A stretch of 14,329 nucleotides of DNA from DATLGD01 sp035540755. GTDB taxonomy: Bacteria; Actinomycetota; Actinomycetes; Mycobacteriales; SCTD01. The stretch's first letter is position 1; each line of letters starts with the position of its first letter. The translations under genes and the position numbers were made by a program. This document shows positions 6,586 to 13,285 of the stretch, in pieces. The DNA is taken from assembly GCA_035540755.1 (NCBI GenBank), contig DATLGD010000010.1, positions 1 through 14,329 of the forward strand, read 5' to 3'. The notes below the pieces were generated by a model. It worked only from the letters and a program-made list of their open reading frames with translations. It made no database searches and was not told the origin of the DNA.

Positions 6586-8394
6586 GTGAGCGGATCGGGG
6601 CACGACGACGCCTCCGGCGCCGCCGTCCCGGGGACGCCGCGCCCCGGCTTCACCCGGCCGGTCCGGCCCACCCCGCCGGCGCCGCCCGCGCGCGGCCCGC
6701 GTCGGACGCTGCCGGCGCGTGCCGCAGGCACCGCCGCCGGTACGGCGGCTGGTACGGCCGCGGGCACCGCCGGTGGCACGGCCGCCGGCACGGCACCGGG
6801 CACCACACCCGCCACAGCCGCGATGCCGCGCCCCGCCGCGTCCGCACCTGACCCGGACGGCACGCCGATCGGGCGCACCGTCGTCCCGTCCGGCCGAGGC
6901 CGGCGGGCACGGCACGCGTCCCGCCCGCCCCGCAGCCGGCCGCTACGCACCCGCGAGCCGCGTACCCGCGGGAAGCGGGTGGCCAGGGCGCTGTCGTGGC
7001 TGGCCGTGGCGACGTCCGTCACGATCCTCGCGGCCGCGGGGGCCGGCTACGCGTTCGTGCAGCACTACGACGGCAACATCAACCGTCTGGACGGCATCTT
7101 CGACGGCACGGACCGCGGCGAGGTCGGCGAATCCGGCCCGAAGAACATCCTCATCGTCGGCTCCGACAGCCGGGAGGGCCTGGCTCCCGGCGAGGACTTC
7201 CAGGGCACCGGCGACGAGTTCGTCACCGGCCAGCGGTCCGACACGATCATCCTCGCCCACCTGTACGGCGACGACGAGGTCGCGCAGCTGGTCAGCTTCC
7301 CGCGTGACTCCTGGGTCACCATCCCGGCCTCCACCGACCCGCGCACCGGCGAGCGGCGGCCCGCGCACGAGGCGAAGATCAACTCGGCCTTCTTCGAGGG
7401 CGGGCCGGCGCTGCTGGTGGCCACCGTCCAGCAGCTGAGCGGCCTGACCATCGACCACTACGTGCAGGTGGACTTCACCGGCTTCAAGGGCATGGTCGAC
7501 GCGCTCGGCGGCGTCGAGGTGTGCCTGCCGGAGGCGGCCAGGGAGCCGAAGTCGGGCATCGACCTGCCGGCCGGCCGGTCCACCGTCGAGGGCGAGCAGG
7601 CCCTCGCCTTCGTGCGGCAGCGGTCGGGGCTGGCGCGAGGCGACATCGACCGCATCGCCCGGCAGCAGCAGTTCATGGGCGCGATCGTGCGCAAGACGCT
7701 GTCGGCCGGCACCCTCGCCAACCCCTTCAAGCTCAACGGCTTCCTCGACGCCGCCACCGAGTCGCTGCAGGTCGACGAGGACCTCACCATCGGCGGGCTG
7801 CGCGACCTCGCGCTGCGGATGCGCGGGTTCGACTCCGGTGGGGTCATCTTCAGCACCGTGCCGGTCGCCGACCCGGCCGCCCGCCGGGAGGGCCAGTCGG
7901 TCGTGCTGCTGGACGAGGCTGCCGCCGAGGGGCTGTTCGACGGCCTGCGTCGCGACGTGCCACCGGGCCGGGCCGAGCCCGAGCCGCAGCCGGGCGACGC
8001 CGGGCCCGCGCTGGTGGTCGCACCCCAGTCGATCCGGGTCGAGGTCTACAACGGGGCGGGTGTGCAGGGCCTCGCAGCCCGGGTCGCGAGCGACCTGCAG
8101 GACGCCGGCTTCGCCGTCGTCGGGCCGCCGGCCAACCGCTCGGGCGGCGGCCAGCAGACGGTCGTCCTGCACGGCCCGGACAAGGCCGAGTCCGCGCGCA
8201 CCGTCGCCGCGGCGATCCCAGGTGCCGTGACGGAGCTCGACCCGTCGCTCGGCAACGTGCTGCAGGTCGTCGCCGGCTCGTCCTACCGCGGCGTCCTGCC
8301 GGTCACCGTCGGTGAGCCGGCACCGTCGGCACCGCCGGTGAGCAGCACGCCGCCCGAGGCCACCACCGCCGCCGAGGACCCGTGCGCAGTCTGA
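6586..8394 (+). CDS. LCP-family (LytR-CpsA-Psr) cell-wall glycopolymer ligase with LytR_C domain
   Basis: LCP enzymes transfer a finished glycopolymer from its polyprenyl-phosphate carrier to peptidoglycan outside the membrane; in mycobacteria and corynebacteria the polymer is arabinogalactan. The 602-residue product has a long disordered cytoplasmic tail (about 1-135), rich in Pro, Ala, Thr and Arg and including a Gly-Thr-Ala-Ala repeat. One membrane helix follows (about 136-158). The LCP domain (about 185-400) has NILIVGSDSR (187-196), QRSDTI (216-221), SFPRDSWVTIP (237-247), KINSAFFEGG (264-273) and AFVRQR (341-346), then GDIDRIARQQ (352-361). These supply the Arg and Asp residues that bind pyrophosphate and metal. 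A LytR_C domain begins near 482 (SIRVEVYNGAG). The GTG at 6586 follows AGGGAG by 10 bases. The stop overlaps the start of the TIGR03089 gene. The family is certain; arabinogalactan or a similar galactan as substrate is inferred from neighbours. Confidence 0.94.
   Translation: MSGSGHDDASGAAVPGTPRPGFTRPVRPTPPAPPARGPRRTLPARAAGTAAGTAAGTAAGTAGGTAAGTAPGTTPATAAMPRPAASAPDPDGTPIGRTVVPSGRGRRARHASRPPRSRPLRTREPRTRGKRVARALSWLAVATSVTILAAAGAGYAFVQHYDGNINRLDGIFDGTDRGEVGESGPKNILIVGSDSREGLAPGEDFQGTGDEFVTGQRSDTIILAHLYGDDEVAQLVSFPRDSWVTIPASTDPRTGERRPAHEAKINSAFFEGGPALLVATVQQLSGLTIDHYVQVDFTGFKGMVDALGGVEVCLPEAAREPKSGIDLPAGRSTVEGEQALAFVRQRSGLARGDIDRIARQQQFMGAIVRKTLSAGTLANPFKLNGFLDAATESLQVDEDLTIGGLRDLALRMRGFDSGGVIFSTVPVADPAARREGQSVVLLDEAAAEGLFDGLRRDVPPGRAEPEPQPGDAGPALVVAPQSIRVEVYNGAGVQGLAARVASDLQDAGFAVVGPPANRSGGGQQTVVLHGPDKAESARTVAAAIPGAVTELDPSLGNVLQVVAGSSYRGVLPVTVGEPAPSAPPVSSTPPEATTAAEDPCAV
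6727..6810 (+). repeat. Seven 12-bp units encoding a Gly-Thr-Ala-x repeat in the LCP cytoplasmic tail
   Basis: Seven consecutive 12-base units encode G-T-A-A, G-T-A-A, G-T-A-A, G-T-A-G, G-T-A-A, G-T-A-P and G-T-T-P (residues 48-75). Units differ mainly at synonymous third positions (for example GGC/GGT and ACC/ACG), while Gly and Thr are constant in all seven. The pattern suggests an old tandem duplication now held at the peptide level, rather than a fresh slippage tract. Confidence 0.85.
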
Positions 8395-9098
8395 CCGCGT
8401 CGACCGGTGGCCTGGCCGGGCCGCGCGACCCGGCACAGCCGCTGCTGACGCTGCGCGACGGCCCGGCGCGGGTCGAGCTGTCCGGCGCCACCGCGGCGAA
8501 CTGGGCGGCCAAGACGGCGAACCTCCTGGTCGACGGCTACGGCGCGCCGGCGCGGGTCGGGCTCCTGCTACCCCTGCACTGGCAGTCGGTGTGCGTGCTC
8601 CTCGGCGCGGTCGCCACCGGCAGCGAGGTCGTCGTCGGCCGGGCTCCTCGCGACGTCGAGCACTGCGACCTGGTCCTGTGCACCGCTGCGGACGCCGGCG
8701 CCCTGACGGCGGTGCCGGACGTGCTGGTCGCCTCGACCCACCCGCTGGGCGCTCCGCCGCAGGACGTGCCGGCCGGGCTCGGCGACTTCGCCCGCGAGGT
8801 GCCGTCCTACGGCGACCACTGGGGCGGGCCGGACCCGCGGACGGTCGAGGTCGTCGTCGAGGGCGAAAGGCTGGGCGCGGTCTCCGCGCTGCCGCTCGAG
8901 CCGGACGACCGCGTGCTGGTGGCGGTCGACGCGGCGACGCGCACCGGCCTCGCCCTGCTGCTCGGCGCCCTGCAGGCCGGCGCCGCCCTGGTGCTCGTGC
9001 CGTCGCCGGCGGCCGAGGACCTCGCCGGCATCGTCGCCGACGAGCAGGTCACCGCCACCGTCGGCGCGGCGGTCGACGGCGTCCCCCGGCTCGGCTGA
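8382..9098 (+). CDS. TIGR03089 family protein (actinobacterial, AMP-binding-like, function unknown)
   Basis: Belongs to an actinobacteria-restricted family, usually one copy per genome, with faint similarity to the N-terminal part of AMP-binding (acyl-CoA synthetase) enzymes. The 238-residue product shows the family pattern: PLLTLRDGPARVELS, then ANWAAKTANLLVD and RVGLLLPLHWQSVCVLLGAVATGSEVV, the last resembling the A1/A2 region of ligases. The SSGTTG-type P-loop and the catalytic-lysine C-terminal domain are absent, so adenylation activity is not expected from this sequence alone. Its GTG start lies inside the LCP gene (13-base overlap in another frame), so translation is probably coupled. 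The same LCP-then-TIGR03089 order is found at M. tuberculosis Rv3267-Rv3268, from memory, which suggests a role tied to envelope polymer ligation. No signal peptide is present. It ends 7 bases from the convergent glf gene, with no terminator visible. Confidence 0.85.
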   Translation: MRSLTASTGGLAGPRDPAQPLLTLRDGPARVELSGATAANWAAKTANLLVDGYGAPARVGLLLPLHWQSVCVLLGAVATGSEVVVGRAPRDVEHCDLVLCTAADAGALTAVPDVLVASTHPLGAPPQDVPAGLGDFAREVPSYGDHWGGPDPRTVEVVVEGERLGAVSALPLEPDDRVLVAVDAATRTGLALLLGALQAGAALVLVPSPAAEDLAGIVADEQVTATVGAAVDGVPRLG

Positions 9099-9105
9099 GC
9101 CGGCG

Positions 9106-10278
9106 CTACTCCGCGTCGTCGCGCAGCGGAGCGCCCTCGGCCAGGTGCGGCTTGAGGACGTTGTCGTACATGCGCAGCGCCGACGCGATCGCCATGTGCA
9201 TGTCGAGGTACTGGTAGGTGCCGAGGCGACCGCCGAACAGCACGCCCGGCTCGGCCTTGGCCTTCTCGCGGTAGCGCAGGAGCATCTCGCGGTCCTGCGG
9301 CGTGTTGATCGGGTAGTACGGCTCGTCGTCGTCCTCGGCGAAGCGCGAGAACTCCCGCAGAATGACGGTCTTGTCGTCCGGGTAGTCGCGCTCCGGGTGG
9401 AAGTGCCGGAACTCGTGGATGCGCGTGAACGGCACGTCCTCGTCGGCGTAGTTCATCACCGGGGTGCCCTGGAAGTCGCCGACCTCGACCACCTCCTCCT
9501 CGAAGTCGAGGGTGCGCCAGCCGAGCTTGCCCTCGGAGTAGTCGAAGTAGCGGTCGAGCGCGCCGGTGTAGAGCACCGGAACGCCGTCGGGCACGATCTC
9601 GTCGCGCACGTCGAAGAAGTCGGTGTTCAGCCGCACCTCGATGTTCGGCGACTCCGTCATGCGCGTCAGCAGCGCGGTGTAGCCGTCCTTCGGCAGACCC
9701 TCGTAGGTGTCGTTGAAGTAGCGGTTGTTGTAGGTGTAGCGCACCGGCAGCCGGCTGATGATCGAGGCCGGCAGCTCCTTCGGGTCGGTCTGCCACTGCT
9801 TGGCGGTGTAGCCGCGGATGAACGCCTCGTACAGCGGACGGCCGATCAGCGAGATGCCCTTCTCCTCGAGGTTCTTCGCCTCCCCCGAGTCGATCTCGTC
9901 GGCCTGCTGGGCGATGAGCTCGCGCGCCTCGCTGGGCGGCAGCGCCTTGCGGAAGAACTGGTTGATCGTGCCGAGGTTGATCGGCAGCGGGTAGACCTCG
10001 CCCTGGTAGATCGTGTAGACGCGGTGCAGGTAGTCGGTGAACTCGCTGAAGCGGTTCACGTACTCCCACACCCGCTCGTTCGAGGTGTGGAACAGGTGCG
10101 CGCCGTAGCGGTGCACCTCGATGCCGGTGGTGGGCTCCGGGGCGCTGTAGGCGTTCCCGCCCAGGTGGTCGCGCCGGTCGATGACGAGGACCCGCTTGCC
10201 GAGCTCGTTCGCCACGCGCTCCGCGACCGTCAGGCCGAAGAAGCCCGATCCGACGACGACGAGGTCTGGCTGCTGCAC
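9106..10278 (-). CDS. glf: UDP-galactopyranose mutase
   Basis: FAD enzyme that interconverts UDP-galactopyranose and UDP-galactofuranose, the donor for galactan and other Galf polymers; it acts in the cytoplasm with reduced flavin. The 390-residue product has the family length. It opens with the dinucleotide fold VVVGSGFFGLTVAER (G10, G12, G15) and VLVIDRRDHLGGNAYS. It then has the family's HRYGAHLFHTSNERVW (H56-W70), YTIYQGEVYPLPINL, GYTAKQW, RYTYNNRYFNDTYEGLP and the C-terminal FGGRLGTYQYLDMHMAI, covering the substrate arginine and tyrosine positions. The GTG start at 10278 is backed by GGAGGAG at 10296-10290 and GGAG at 10287-10284. It is the last gene of the minus-strand unit, 48 bases after a GT2 gene, which fits supply of UDP-Galf to the neighbouring transferases. 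Confidence 0.97.
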   Translation of the reverse strand: MQQPDLVVVGSGFFGLTVAERVANELGKRVLVIDRRDHLGGNAYSAPEPTTGIEVHRYGAHLFHTSNERVWEYVNRFSEFTDYLHRVYTIYQGEVYPLPINLGTINQFFRKALPPSEARELIAQQADEIDSGEAKNLEEKGISLIGRPLYEAFIRGYTAKQWQTDPKELPASIISRLPVRYTYNNRYFNDTYEGLPKDGYTALLTRMTESPNIEVRLNTDFFDVRDEIVPDGVPVLYTGALDRYFDYSEGKLGWRTLDFEEEVVEVGDFQGTPVMNYADEDVPFTRIHEFRHFHPERDYPDDKTVILREFSRFAEDDDEPYYPINTPQDREMLLRYREKAKAEPGVLFGGRLGTYQYLDMHMAIASALRMYDNVLKPHLAEGAPLRDDAE

Positions 10279-10326
10279 GGGTGCTCCGTCTCCTCCGCTC
10301 CGCCGGAGGTCGGCGGCGTCGCCAGG

Positions 10327-11220
10327 CTACCGGGGGTCGTTCGGGGTCCCGCCCGACCGCTCCGCGGCGCTGTCCAGCCGCGCACCCCTCGTCGCGACCA
10401 GCACCCGGTACAGCGGCTTGCGCACGGCGGCCGGGACGAGCCGGTAGCTGCACCGGATGGCGACGTTGCGCACGAACTGCACCGGCGTGGTGAAGCCCGA
10501 CCGGAGGAACAGCACCTGCAGCCGCAGCTCCGCGACGAGCAGGGCCAGGCCGCCGCGGCGGTTGTAGGCGCCCTCGCCCACCCGGTAGAGCACCAGCGCC
10601 TCCGGCACGTTCACCACGTGGGCGCCGTGCTGGATCATCCGCGCGAACAGCCAGTAGTCCTCGAGCAGCGGCACGTGCTCGTAGCCGCCGGCGGCCGCGA
10701 CCGCCGACCGCCGGTACACGACGGTCGGGTGGTTGATCGGGTCGTGCAGCCGGGCGGACCGGGCGATCATCTCGGGCGAGGTCGGCGGTGTCCGCCTGCC
10801 GACGACGTCGCCCTCGTCCGCGCCGATCTCGACCAGCGCGCTGCCGACGAGGTCCGCGCCCGCCTCGATCTCGGGCAGCTGGACGGCGAAGCGGTCGGGC
10901 AGGCTGACGTCGTCCGCGTCCATGCGCGCGACGACCTCGTGGGTGCAGGCGGCCAGACCGGCCTCGAGCGCCGGACCGAGGCCCTGGTTCTCCGCCAGCC
11001 GCACGACCCGCACCGGCACCGGCGAGGTCTCGGTGAGCTCGTCGAGGCACGCGGCGAGCTCCGGCGGGACGGGCCCGTCCTGCACGAGCACCACCTCGTC
11101 CGGGCGTCGCACCTGCGCGACCACCGAGCTCTCGAACGCACGGCGCAGCAGCTCGGGCCGGTCCTTGGCCCACACCGACATCAGGAGCGTGAAGGGCACG
11201 GCGGCAGCGGGCGCCGTCAC
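10327..11220 (-). CDS. GT2-family glycosyltransferase (AmsE-like)
   Basis: Predicted inverting GT-A glycosyltransferase of 297 residues acting on a lipid-linked glycan at the cytoplasmic face. It starts with the family strand FTLLMSVWAKDRPELLRRAFES and EVVLVQDGP (Asp48). It has the metal-binding DxD motif in RMDADDVSLPDRF (D101-D103) and a probable catalytic-base motif LLEDYWLF (E187-D188). The NHPTVVYRR segment and overall layout resemble exopolysaccharide transferases of the AmsE type. No membrane helix is clear, and the C-terminal basic region may sit on the membrane. The GTG start shares a 4-base GTGA overlap with the stop of the upstream GT2 gene, with GAGGAG 8 bases before it (11234-11229), so the two are translationally coupled. 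It is followed by glf. Donor and acceptor are unknown; UDP-Galf or a hexose are possible. Confidence 0.88.
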   Translation of the reverse strand: MTAPAAAVPFTLLMSVWAKDRPELLRRAFESSVVAQVRRPDEVVLVQDGPVPPELAACLDELTETSPVPVRVVRLAENQGLGPALEAGLAACTHEVVARMDADDVSLPDRFAVQLPEIEAGADLVGSALVEIGADEGDVVGRRTPPTSPEMIARSARLHDPINHPTVVYRRSAVAAAGGYEHVPLLEDYWLFARMIQHGAHVVNVPEALVLYRVGEGAYNRRGGLALLVAELRLQVLFLRSGFTTPVQFVRNVAIRCSYRLVPAAVRKPLYRVLVATRGARLDSAAERSGGTPNDPR

Positions 11221-12137
11221 GACGCGCGCTCCTCGGCGAGGGCTGCGGCGAGCACCACGTCGTTGGGACGCGGACCCGCGCGCAGCGCGTCACGCCCGCC
11301 CCGCACGGCGGCGCGCACGAGCTGCAGCCGGTCGCTCGAGCCGCGCACCGTGCGCCCCCAGCGCAGCAGCGTGGACAGCAGGTAGAGCAGCCGCTCCAGC
11401 GGGTTCAGCCCGGAGCTGCGGGTGAACAGCCACACCTTGTTGCGCACCTCGAAGTAGAAGCGCGGGCCCGGGTCGGCGTCGGTGGATCCGAACTTCTTGG
11501 TCCGGTGCACGACGACGCTCGCCGGGCACCACAGGCCGCGGCGACCGCGCAGCAGCCGGGTGGTGAACTCGAAGTCGTCGTTCCACAGGAAGTAGTCGGC
11601 CAGCGGCAGCCCGACCGCGCGCACCGCGGCGGCGTCGACGAGCACCGACACGAACGACGCCGACCGCACCGGCACGCATCCCGCGGCCGCCGCCGCGCGC
11701 CGCTGCGCCAGGCCGGTCAGCGGGTAGGGGCGCGGGGTGTTCATGGGGTGGTCGCGGCCGTCCTCCCACACCACCCGGCTGGCGACGAGCGCGGGCTGTG
11801 CCGGACCTGCGCTGCGGGTGGCGAGCAGGGCTTCCAGGGCGGCCGGGCTGGGGACGGTGTCGTCGTCCATCAGCCACACCACGTCCGCGCCGAGCGCCAG
11901 CGCCCGCTCCAGGCCGACCGTGAAACCGCCGGCGCCGCCGGTGTTGCGGGACAGCCGGACCAGCTCGACCTCGGGGTGCTCGGCCGCCACGGCCTCGGCG
12001 GTGCCGTCGCCGGAGGCGTTGTCGACGACGACGACGGCGTCCGGCCGCCGGGTCTGACCGGTCACCGCGGCGAGCGAGTCGCGCAGCAGCTCGAGGCGCT
12101 CGTAGGTGACGACGACCGCGACCACGCGCTCGCTCAT
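11217..12137 (-). CDS. GT2-family glycosyltransferase, galactofuranosyltransferase-like (GlfT1/RfbN type)
   Basis: Predicted inverting transferase of 306 residues. Motifs in order: VVAVVVTYERLELLRDSL; VVVVDNASGDGT (D39); the diagnostic RNTGGAGGFTVG (64-75), shared with GlfT1-like and rhamnosyl/galactofuranosyl transferases; the DxD motif WLMDDDT (D91-D93); and FLWNDDFEFTTRLL (W185-N-D-D188), the acceptor/base region. A basic segment RFYFEVRNKVWLF follows, which may lie against the membrane. The NxGGAGGF motif, and glf two genes downstream in the same unit, make a galactofuranosyl (or rhamnosyl) transfer on a polyprenyl-linked galactan primer the best guess. The start is the ATG at 12137; no strong ribosome binding site precedes it and an internal GTG is possible. 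Its stop overlaps the next GT2 by 4 bases. Confidence 0.88.
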   Translation of the reverse strand: MSERVVAVVVTYERLELLRDSLAAVTGQTRRPDAVVVVDNASGDGTAEAVAAEHPEVELVRLSRNTGGAGGFTVGLERALALGADVVWLMDDDTVPSPAALEALLATRSAGPAQPALVASRVVWEDGRDHPMNTPRPYPLTGLAQRRAAAAAGCVPVRSASFVSVLVDAAAVRAVGLPLADYFLWNDDFEFTTRLLRGRRGLWCPASVVVHRTKKFGSTDADPGPRFYFEVRNKVWLFTRSSGLNPLERLLYLLSTLLRWGRTVRGSSDRLQLVRAAVRGGRDALRAGPRPNDVVLAAALAEERAS

Positions 12138-12208
12138 GCGCGCGCGTCGAGGCGCGGGGCGGAGCGGAGCATGGGCACCTCGAAGCGGGAGCGGGACGGA
12201 CCGGCGCC

Positions 12209-12214
12209 ATCGTA
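12209..12214 (-). promoter_or_regulatory. Candidate -10 element (TACGAT) for the GT2-GT2-glf unit
   Basis: On the minus strand TACGAT fits TAnnnT and lies 71 bases before the ATG at 12137, just downstream of the hairpin at 12230-12249. It is the only such box I noticed in the 127-base gap (12138-12264). No clear -35 box is visible, so this is a weak call that rests on position. Confidence 0.33.
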
Positions 12215-12229
12215 GGAGCCGCGCCGCCC

Positions 12230-12249
12230 GTCCCGGCGGGCGCCGGGAC
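12230..12249 (-). terminator. GC-rich hairpin after the oxidoreductase pair, possible terminator
   Basis: A perfect 8-bp inverted repeat (GTCCCGGC at 12230-12237 and GCCGGGAC at 12242-12249) with a 4-base loop, starting 15 bases after the stop of the upstream oxidoreductase gene on the minus strand. No U-run follows, so it would be an atypical actinobacterial terminator or attenuator rather than a classical one. Confidence 0.45.
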
Positions 12250-12264
12250 CGGCAGGCCGGGACG

Positions 12265-13284
12265 TCAGCGGTCGAGCGAGACGACGGCGCGCTCCGCTGC
12301 CGACCGCTGCGCCGCCTCGAGCACGCGCAGGACCGCGACGGCGTCGGCCGGATCCACCGGCACCGGCGCGCCGTGCTGCGCGGCGTCGGCGAAGCCCCGG
12401 TAGAACGCCGCCCAGTCTCCCTGCCGGCTGGGCACCGGCCGGGTGCCGTCCTCGTCCCACAGCGCGCCGTCGGGCTCGGGCGGCAGGGGCGTCCCGTCGC
12501 GCTGGGCCGCCTCCTGGCCGTCGAGCTCGGCCTTGTGCCAGCCGGCCCGGGCGCCCTGCAGCACCAGCCGCGGGCCGGTCCACGGTGCGGCGGCCGAGCA
12601 CCACAGCAGCGAGCTCGCGCCGGAGGCGTGCGTCAGCGCGAGGAAGACGTCGTCGTCCACGACGGCACCGGACCGACGGGCGGCCACCTCGGCGTAGACG
12701 GCGTCGACCGGGCCGAGCAGGTGCACCGCCTGGTCGACCAGGTGGGTGCCGAGGTCGAGCAGAACGCCGCCGCCCGGCCGCTCGCGCCACCGGTCGACGA
12801 CCTGCGGGCGGAACCGGGTGAAGCGCGACTCGAGCCGGTGCACGGCGCCCAGCTCCCCGGAGGAGAGCAGGGCGGCCGCGGTGAGGGTGTCGCTGTCCCA
12901 TCGGCGGTTGTGGAACACGCTGAGCGGCAGGCCCTTCCGCTCTGCGTGGACGACGAGCGCGGCGGCATCGGCCGACGTCGTGGCGAGCGGCTTGTCGACC
13001 ACCACGGCCTTGCCGAGGTCGAGCGCACGGGTCGCCAGCGGCACGTGCGCGTCGTTGGTGGTGACGACGACGACGGCGTCGAGCTCCTCGGCCCGGTCCC
13101 AGAGCTCGTCGGGCGACCTGAGCAGTACGGCGTCGGGGACCTCGGTCCCGGCCTGGGCCCGGCGGCCGTCGTCGGCGGTGACGACGTGCGTCAGGGCGAT
13201 CGTGTCGACGGCCTGCAGGAGCGGCCGGTGGATGACCCGGCCGCCGAGCCCATAGCCGATCAGCGCGGTCCGCAGCACCGCCAC
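12265..13284 (-). CDS. Gfo/Idh/MocA family oxidoreductase (YdgJ-like)
   Basis: NAD(P)-dependent sugar or cyclitol dehydrogenase of 339 residues, soluble and cytoplasmic. The Rossmann start is TALIGYGLGGRVIHRPLL, the GYGLxGxxxHxPL form seen in E. coli YdgJ-like and scyllo-inositol dehydrogenase-like members. VVVDKPLA (D97-K98-P99) is the family's E/D-K-P motif with the catalytic lysine. FHNRRWDSD and GGGVLLDLGTHLVDQAV follow, the latter carrying the substrate-site Asp and His. The start is GTG at 13284, one base after the stop of the upstream paralogue, with no Shine-Dalgarno, so translation probably depends on the upstream gene. Together the two may act on one sugar or inositol intermediate. 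The substrate is not recognisable, and involvement in the glycopolymer pathway is only suggested by location. Confidence 0.88.
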   Translation of the reverse strand: MAVLRTALIGYGLGGRVIHRPLLQAVDTIALTHVVTADDGRRAQAGTEVPDAVLLRSPDELWDRAEELDAVVVVTTNDAHVPLATRALDLGKAVVVDKPLATTSADAAALVVHAERKGLPLSVFHNRRWDSDTLTAAALLSSGELGAVHRLESRFTRFRPQVVDRWRERPGGGVLLDLGTHLVDQAVHLLGPVDAVYAEVAARRSGAVVDDDVFLALTHASGASSLLWCSAAAPWTGPRLVLQGARAGWHKAELDGQEAAQRDGTPLPPEPDGALWDEDGTRPVPSRQGDWAAFYRGFADAAQHGAPVPVDPADAVAVLRVLEAAQRSAAERAVVSLDR

Positions 13285-13285
13285 G

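Noticed and set aside
6727..6810. Possible CRISPR or protein-binding iteron reading of the 12-bp repeats
   Set aside because: No spacers, the period is a multiple of three, and variation is mostly at third codon positions, which fits a coding repeat.
6423..7022. Upstream extension of the manC frame to position 7022
   Set aside because: The extra 200 residues are repetitive antisense of the LCP tail. The enzyme family begins at MRHAMILAGG, coded from 6422.
8807..11293. An 828-codon minus-strand frame over the same region
   Set aside because: Arg/Ala/Pro-rich and out of frame with glf and GT2, which carry the real motifs. It is a high-GC shadow.
9145..11385. A 746-codon open frame on the plus strand opposite glf and the GT2 genes
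   Set aside because: Its product lacks any domain and is rich in Arg, Val, His and Gly, as expected from the antisense of GC-biased codons. The minus-strand genes have clear motifs throughout.
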